Shown here piece by piece: positions 59,834 to 64,000 of a stretch of DNA of 64,000 nt. The stretch is from Legionella steelei. Its GTDB lineage: Bacteria > Pseudomonadota > Gammaproteobacteria > Legionellales > Legionellaceae. The notes under the pieces were generated by a model, which was not told the origin of the DNA, did not search any database, and saw only the letters and a program-made list of their open reading frames with translations. The DNA is taken from NCBI RefSeq assembly GCF_001468005.1, contig NZ_LNYY01000021.1, positions 637 through 64,636 of the forward strand, written 5' to 3'. Numbering within the stretch: position 1 is the first letter of the stretch; every line of letters begins with the position of its first letter. The position numbers and the translations under genes were made by a program.

Positions 59834-60691
59834 TTATTGATTTTTCTCATGATCGAAGGATTTTTTAATGTCCTGTAAAGTTTCCATGCCGTTTTCACGA
59901 TGAGCCATTCTATGGCAGTTAGAACACAACATCATGAGCTCTGATATACTTGTCCTGTGATCTATTTTCATTTGAGAAACGGGGATTATATGATGAGCTT
60001 CTATAAAGTTTTCACCAATCGAGCCATATACCTCTTCGAAGGAAAATCTGCATATTTCACAAAATAGTTTTCCTCCATGGGTTTTCTTGAATAGTTTTTT
60101 TGCTTCATTTATTAATTGGAAATTTCGTTCTCTTCTAAGATGAATAGACTGTATTAAGCGGCCTTCTGGTCGAGTAAACGCCATATCAATATCATTATTT
60201 TGACTTTCATTATTAGTTTTTAAATTAAGTAGTTTAGTTACTAAATCAGCTTGTTCATCGCTGAGGCTAAAATTAGTTTGTTGCCAATTTTTTGAAAAAC
60301 CATTAAATAGTTCATCTTTTAAAATTTCGTCTGTAACCATCTCAGCATTGGAGTATATTTCTATTATTTTAATCCCAGCAACTAAGCCAGATTCATTGAT
60401 ATAATTTTTATCGTTCCATAGGTTTTCTTCTAAGGCTTTTGAATAGATGACTTTATTTCTAGGATTTATTTCTTCTATTAATCCATATGCAATGATACCT
60501 CGTGGATTATTTTTTGAGTCAGACTTTGTTCGCCAGATAAATGCGGTGTCCCCCACTTTTATATCTTGTTTATGTTGGTTGATTTGGAAATAAATATAAT
60601 TATCGTGGCTAGAACAGTTAATCAGATATTGATTTATATCAAAACGTTGTGGGTTTGCCTGAAATAACCAGCTTTTATATGTTTTTTTCAT
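59834..60691 (-). CDS. EVE-HNH protein, putative modified-DNA nuclease
   Basis: About 285 residues from the Met at 60691; a longer form starts at 60718 and would overlap the upstream gene by 23 bases. The N-terminal ~135 residues form an EVE/PUA-like domain (YKSWLFQANPQRFDINQYL, GDTAFIWRTKSD, GIIAYGLIEEI), known to bind modified cytosine. The C-terminal HNH nuclease has CEICRFSFEE, IEAHHIIPVSQM and LCSNCHRMAHR. EVE-HNH fusions are predicted type IV-like restriction enzymes. Third gene of the nuclease module. Confidence 0.85.
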   Translation of the reverse strand: MKKTYKSWLFQANPQRFDINQYLINCSSHDNYIYFQINQHKQDIKVGDTAFIWRTKSDSKNNPRGIIAYGLIEEINPRNKVIYSKALEENLWNDKNYINESGLVAGIKIIEIYSNAEMVTDEILKDELFNGFSKNWQQTNFSLSDEQADLVTKLLNLKTNNESQNNDIDMAFTRPEGRLIQSIHLRRERNFQLINEAKKLFKKTHGGKLFCEICRFSFEEVYGSIGENFIEAHHIIPVSQMKIDHRTSISELMMLCSNCHRMAHRENGMETLQDIKKSFDHEKNQ

Positions 60692-60695
60692 AGCG

Positions 60696-61628
60696 TTATC
60701 TACATTGATCCCAATCATTTTTTCTTATCTCACCAGTTTGATAAAATTGTCGAACAAATTTGATATATTCTTCAAAATCGGAGTTTTCTTCTAGGATTCT
60801 ATTCACATTATCCCAATCAATTTGTGGTTTTTCTCTTGCGGGTATTTGGATTTGGCTATCTGCTGGATTCTCGGTATTGAGTTTAATAAATCCTATACCA
60901 TGAAGGCTAGATAAAATTCTTAGCTCATGTGCTGCCTTATCATCTAGTACGTTTGCAACTAGATAAGCAAAATTGGCCCAGGAGGAGTTGCTTATTGTCT
61001 GAAAAAACACTTCTCTCAGATTCGCGAGATTAATATTAACTTTCACCTCAAAAGACCAAAGCTTAGTTATTTTGTCATAATAATGTTGTACGCACTCTTT
61101 AACTTCATGCTTCCAATGTCGACTCAAGTCTTCAAGACCAACAATATCAGGGTGAAGCCACTTATTTCCGCCTTTACCATATCGATTACTTGATTTTTTC
61201 TCATCTATTCTTTTGCTATAAATTTTTAATTCGGTCCATAAAAAGTCTGAAAGTATTGGATACAAGTCATGCTCTCTTAATCTTTGATTAGTTTGGCCTG
61301 ATGTGTTGTAAATATTTTCTTCAGAAATTCTTATTTCATCACTATCAGATAATTCGGAATAGTAATACTCCCTTGGACGGTCGGCTGTAGTTTTAATATT
61401 AACCAGTTCAAAGTCGGTGTTTTTTGCTGTGATTTCTCTAACGAGTTGATTTATTAAGGCCTCATCTGTATCTAAAGGAATTACAGTAGCTTTTGAGGAT
61501 TGTTGTTTTTTCTTGCACTCATCAGGAAAATTAGCAAAAATCCACTCAGCAATTTCTTTAGCTGTAAATTTTTGTCCTTGGTTTGACTTAAGAAAGTCTA
61601 TCGTTTTTTTTCTTAAATTAAGCGCCAT
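60696..61628 (-). CDS. COG2958-like protein: HTH plus PD-(D/E)XK-type domain
   Basis: 310 residues. The N-terminal ~75 residues look like a HARE/winged helix (TIDFLKSNQGQKFTAKEIAE then WIFANFPD). After a linker, residues ~105-245 carry LHPDIVGLEDL and, ~40 residues later, LWSFEVKVNI, an Asp...Glu-x-Lys arrangement of PD-(D/E)XK nucleases. HrgA-like COG2958 proteins share this form and are often found near restriction genes. It lies between the NYN and EVE-HNH genes on one strand. The nuclease assignment is a motif-level inference. Confidence 0.7.
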   Translation of the reverse strand: MALNLRKKTIDFLKSNQGQKFTAKEIAEWIFANFPDECKKKQQSSKATVIPLDTDEALINQLVREITAKNTDFELVNIKTTADRPREYYYSELSDSDEIRISEENIYNTSGQTNQRLREHDLYPILSDFLWTELKIYSKRIDEKKSSNRYGKGGNKWLHPDIVGLEDLSRHWKHEVKECVQHYYDKITKLWSFEVKVNINLANLREVFFQTISNSSWANFAYLVANVLDDKAAHELRILSSLHGIGFIKLNTENPADSQIQIPAREKPQIDWDNVNRILEENSDFEEYIKFVRQFYQTGEIRKNDWDQCR

Positions 61629-61694
61629 ATTGATAATTCCTCTTATAATAACGCATCAGGCCTGAAATTTGTGATCTCGTGGGCCTTGATTATG

Positions 61695-62459
61695 TTACTC
61701 TTTTGCTCTTATAAACAGTTCCTTGGTATTAGACGCAGGATTAACTCGCTCATCTATATCAAATATATCTGTTTTTCCCTTAACTAAATCGCTTAATTTT
61801 TTATATCCATATCTTCTTGAATCAAAATCTGGTTTCAATTTCGCTAGATAGCTTCCAAAAACAGAAATATAAGCCCAACCTGAATCATCATATGAATTAT
61901 TCAACGCCTCTATGATAAATTCTTTTGGGAAAATAGATGAATCTGATTTTTTGGTGGTATCAGAGTTTCCGGCATTCTTCTTAGTTTTCACGGCTTTTAT
62001 TTTTTTAGGTTGTAAAAGATCAATAGATATAAATTTATTACAAGAATTTCGAAATGACTCCGGTGTTTTTTCTTCACCAAAACCATAAACTTTTAACCCT
62101 TCCTCACGAATACGAGTTGCAAGTCCTGTAAAATCACTGTCGCTGGAAACAATGCAAAATCCGTTTAACTTTTGTGTATAGAGTAAATCCATGGCATCAA
62201 TAATTAATGCGCTGTCACTGGCGTTTTTCCCTACGGTGTTTCTGAATTGTTGAATAGGTTTGATGGAATATTTTTGTAAAACCTTTCTCCATTGAGAGTT
62301 ATTTGGGAGAGTAAAATCACCATAAATTCTATTTACAATAATCTCACCATATCGCGAAATTTCATTAATTAGATATTCAATATTAGATGCTGATGCATTA
62401 TCTGCATCAATCAGAACAGCAAGTTTAGAGGTATTGTGTTCATTCATTTTATGTACCAT
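61695..62459 (-). CDS. NYN-domain RNase-like protein with LOTUS/OST-HTH domain
   Basis: 254 residues. NYN (PIN-like) domain at ~8-150 with acidic catalytic positions in KLAVLIDADNAS, KNASDSALIIDAMDLL and FCIVSSDSDFTGLA. A basic linker follows (KKIKAVKTKKN), then a C-terminal OST-HTH/LOTUS domain (~180-250; RRYGYKKLSDLVKGKTDIFD), an RNA-binding fold. LabA/DUF88 relatives are predicted RNases. Its first codons overlap the end of traM (alternative Met at 62447, just after that stop), so it is expressed with the transfer genes. Confidence 0.83.
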   Translation of the reverse strand: MVHKMNEHNTSKLAVLIDADNASASNIEYLINEISRYGEIIVNRIYGDFTLPNNSQWRKVLQKYSIKPIQQFRNTVGKNASDSALIIDAMDLLYTQKLNGFCIVSSDSDFTGLATRIREEGLKVYGFGEEKTPESFRNSCNKFISIDLLQPKKIKAVKTKKNAGNSDTTKKSDSSIFPKEFIIEALNNSYDDSGWAYISVFGSYLAKLKPDFDSRRYGYKKLSDLVKGKTDIFDIDERVNPASNTKELFIRAKE

Positions 62460-62886
62460 TACTTAAGTAAAAAAATAAAAATAATAAGCAAGCGGTAATT
62501 GAACCAGCTAGCCAAAAATGATTGTATTTTCGTGTCTGTCGAGTCAAATCTCGTGCTTCTGTCAGTGAATCGGAAATCAGTTGTTTCATGGCCTGAGTAA
62601 ATTCACTGGTGGTCTGCCTCAGTATTTTGTCCATAGCCTCTTTGCTACTAGACAATGCAGCATTAAGTATTTTCTCAGCTTTGTTATTAGCATCATCCTT
62701 CCATTGAGAAGAAATGCACTCCATTTCCTCTCTGAACTGTGTCAACATTACCGCTTGTGCTAGTCGTGATTCCTCAATCAGTCTTTCGTTCATGGTCTGC
62801 AGGATGAGAATTGGATCATCCTTGCTTAGAACCACTCCATGCTTAATGGCGATCTCTTGAATATTTGCATCCCATTTATCAGTCAT
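62449..62886 (-). CDS. traM: TraM-like conjugation protein
   Basis: 145 residues: a long helical/coiled-coil region (QAVMLTQFREEMECISSQWK onward to LTRQTRKYNH) and one C-terminal membrane helix (FWLAGSITACLLFLFFYL). It is third in the order traK-traL-traM, as in the RP4 Tra1 region. It overlaps traL by one base. The precise role in transfer is poorly known even in RP4. Confidence 0.75.
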   Translation of the reverse strand: MTDKWDANIQEIAIKHGVVLSKDDPILILQTMNERLIEESRLAQAVMLTQFREEMECISSQWKDDANNKAEKILNAALSSSKEAMDKILRQTTSEFTQAMKQLISDSLTEARDLTRQTRKYNHFWLAGSITACLLFLFFYLSNGT

Positions 62887-63611
62887 TAGATCACCTTAGT
62901 ATTGTCTAATTGATTGAACAGTTGATCGCGTAAGATTTTCAATCGTTGGCGGGTCATAATGCTTTTCTCTGGTGTACCCAGCACTTCATCGAAGGTCAGC
63001 TTTTGTTGAAGCATCTCTGTTAGATCCCGACCATAGGTTTCTTTTTTCAGTTCGGGGATTTGAATTATGGCTGATATTTTGTCCTTGTTATCTCGATAGG
63101 CTTTCAGTTGTTCAAATGCTTTGCCTTCATGTTCAATGACGCCCCAATAGGGATTGAGCCAGACTACAAACTGAGCTTCATTTGCAAACTGGTCAATCAG
63201 CTGTGCAAAGCCATTAATGGTATCGAATAAGGCCTGGCCTCCGGTGATGACAGTATGAATCACCATTTCATGGCCTAGTTCCTTTAACAATGCGGGAACT
63301 TGGTTGCTGATGAGGTAATGAGATAGCGGTACAAAAGAGCTGGCACCGTTGTCGATGACTACATCATTAGTTGTGGAGGCAATTTTTTCAATGAGAGCAT
63401 CAAATAGACGGGGGTTGATTTCATCACCACTCATAACCTGAATATGATCGACGTTTAGGGCTTTAAAGCCATGAAAGGTTGAATTGATTGGGTCGGTGTC
63501 AATACACAGCGGGGTGTGGCCTTTGTGTTGTTTGTATTGTGCAGTTGTTGCTGAAATAAATGATTTGCCGACACCGCCTTTTCCCTGCAGTGTGATATGT
63601 ATTTTTGCCAT
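62886..63611 (-). CDS. traL: TraL-like P-loop ATPase
   Basis: 241 residues of the ParA/MinD superfamily with the deviant Walker A GKGGVGKSF (residues 11-19), DTDP (~39) and DNGASS (~98). RP4 TraL has the same fold and position. It probably aids positioning or processing of DNA or the transfer machinery. One-base overlaps on both sides (TAATG) show tight coupling with traK and traM. Confidence 0.82.
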   Translation of the reverse strand: MAKIHITLQGKGGVGKSFISATTAQYKQHKGHTPLCIDTDPINSTFHGFKALNVDHIQVMSGDEINPRLFDALIEKIASTTNDVVIDNGASSFVPLSHYLISNQVPALLKELGHEMVIHTVITGGQALFDTINGFAQLIDQFANEAQFVVWLNPYWGVIEHEGKAFEQLKAYRDNKDKISAIIQIPELKKETYGRDLTEMLQQKLTFDEVLGTPEKSIMTRQRLKILRDQLFNQLDNTKVI

Positions 63612-63955
63612 TACAAGAGTTCCTCCAAGTTGGGTTTGGGATTAAAAGTAAAGCCGCGAATTTCAGTTTTTGCCTTACTTTTAGCCTTTTCATCATCCTT
63701 GGTGTTTTCCTGCATAGATGGCTTTTTTTCTGCAGCAATCAAACGTGCTACATAGCCACAAAAAGTTTTATATGAAAATGAAATTTTGCCTTCCTCAACT
63801 AAGGTTTCCCAGACAAGCTTTATAGACCAGCCGTCAGCTAGCGCTGAAGCGATATCATTTTTTAATGCAAGAAATGCGGCTTTATTTACAGATTTAGCAG
63901 AGGCTTTTCTTAACATTTGCTTTGCTGCGATTCGTTCGCTGAGGGAGTTTCCCAT
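63611..63955 (-). CDS. traK: TraK-like oriT-binding protein
   Basis: 114 residues, basic, with a TraK-family pattern (FLALKNDIASALADGWSIKL, ISFSYKTFCGYVARLI). RP4 TraK binds intrinsically curved DNA at oriT and helps the relaxosome form. It is the first gene of the leftward traK-L-M operon, and in RP4 oriT lies immediately upstream, i.e. at the right edge here. Confidence 0.78.
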   Translation of the reverse strand: MGNSLSERIAAKQMLRKASAKSVNKAAFLALKNDIASALADGWSIKLVWETLVEEGKISFSYKTFCGYVARLIAAEKKPSMQENTKDDEKAKSKAKTEIRGFTFNPKPNLEELL

Positions 63956-63959
63956 GTCA

Positions 63960-63995
63960 TACCATCAACTTATTATTGTTCTCTTTCTGATGGTA
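63960..63995. promoter_or_regulatory. Inverted repeat upstream of traK, oriT-proximal
   Basis: TACCATCA (63960-63967) and TGATGGTA (63988-63995) are a perfect inverted repeat with a 20-base AT-rich spacer, four bases upstream of the traK start. Its position fits a TraK or relaxosome binding site at the edge of oriT, or the traK operator. The rest of oriT would be outside the window. Confidence 0.5.
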
Positions 63996-64000
63996 CAAAC

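Larger units (their letters stand above)
50532..64000. mobile_element. Conjugative element E (left part)
   Basis: Begins at tRNA repeat 4 with an L1-type end and runs past the window. It carries AbiE, a nitric-oxide resistance island, a three-nuclease module and traM-traL-traK in RP4 order. The integrase, oriT, relaxase and type IV secretion genes should lie to the right. Confidence 0.6.

Noticed and set aside
63499-63738. 79-residue minus-strand frame across traK/traL
   Set aside because: It lies in another frame over two well-supported tra genes.

Overview
The window is AT-rich gammaproteobacterial DNA that most resembles Legionella or a close relative. The grounds are LuxR regulators of the type with a long N-terminal sensory region, very large orphan proteins that look like secreted effectors, a HipBST-type kinase toxin operon, and integrative elements with RP4-like tra genes. 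The species cannot be fixed from sequence alone, and no rRNA gene, complete tRNA gene or Dot/Icm secretion gene is present.

The organising feature is a 45-bp sequence equal to the 3' half of a tRNA read on the minus strand (anticodon loop with CAU, variable loop, T arm, acceptor end, CCA). It occurs four times, at about 9.45, 15.50, 34.30 and 50.53 kb. The flanks are also shared in pairs, so the window reads as a tandem array of integrative elements stacked at one tRNA site. The intact tRNA should lie to the right of the window.

Region by region: (1) 0-9.4 kb holds an older, partly decayed segment: an Ig-repeat secreted protein with an in-frame stop, IS scraps, a HipBST operon with three evenly spaced operators, a fused relic of two island genes, and an MscS channel, MFS transporter and M14-like pseudoenzyme. 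(2) 9.45-15.5 kb is a short element carrying a tripartite RND efflux operon whose outer-membrane gene is frameshifted in an A8 tract. (3) 15.5-34.3 kb starts with a P4-type integrase and carries a secreted-protein pair, a wHTH/nucleotidyltransferase/phosphoesterase cassette, a damaged DUF927 replication module, a LuxR regulator, two effector-sized proteins, an IS3 relic and a graveyard of fragments (LuxR, thaumatin, HsdS, S8 peptidase). (4) 34.3-50.5 kb has its own integrase, excisionase and primase-helicase, a Panacea-type toxin-antitoxin pair, a SIR2-like defence protein, a complete type I restriction system and a trypsin-like protease. (5) 50.5 kb to the right edge is the left part of a conjugative element: an AbiE toxin-antitoxin pair, a nitric-oxide resistance island, a three-nuclease module and traM-traL-traK leading to the expected oriT.

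The nitric-oxide island is coherent. An NsrR-type repressor sits between two operons, and near-consensus NsrR sites overlap the promoters of both. One operon has an alternative oxidase, a TehB methyltransferase and a broken DUF488 gene. The other has a truncated haemoglobin, a ferredoxin/FAD/NAD reductase, a quinol NO reductase and a YiiX-type hydrolase. Together they would oxidise or reduce NO and keep respiration running while NO blocks haem-copper oxidases.

The best candidate for an undescribed system is the operon at 59.8-62.5 kb: an NYN-LOTUS RNase-like protein, an HTH protein with a PD-(D/E)XK-like motif, and an EVE-HNH protein. It is inserted directly behind traM and followed by a traM relic. 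It combines probable modified-DNA readers with three nuclease folds.
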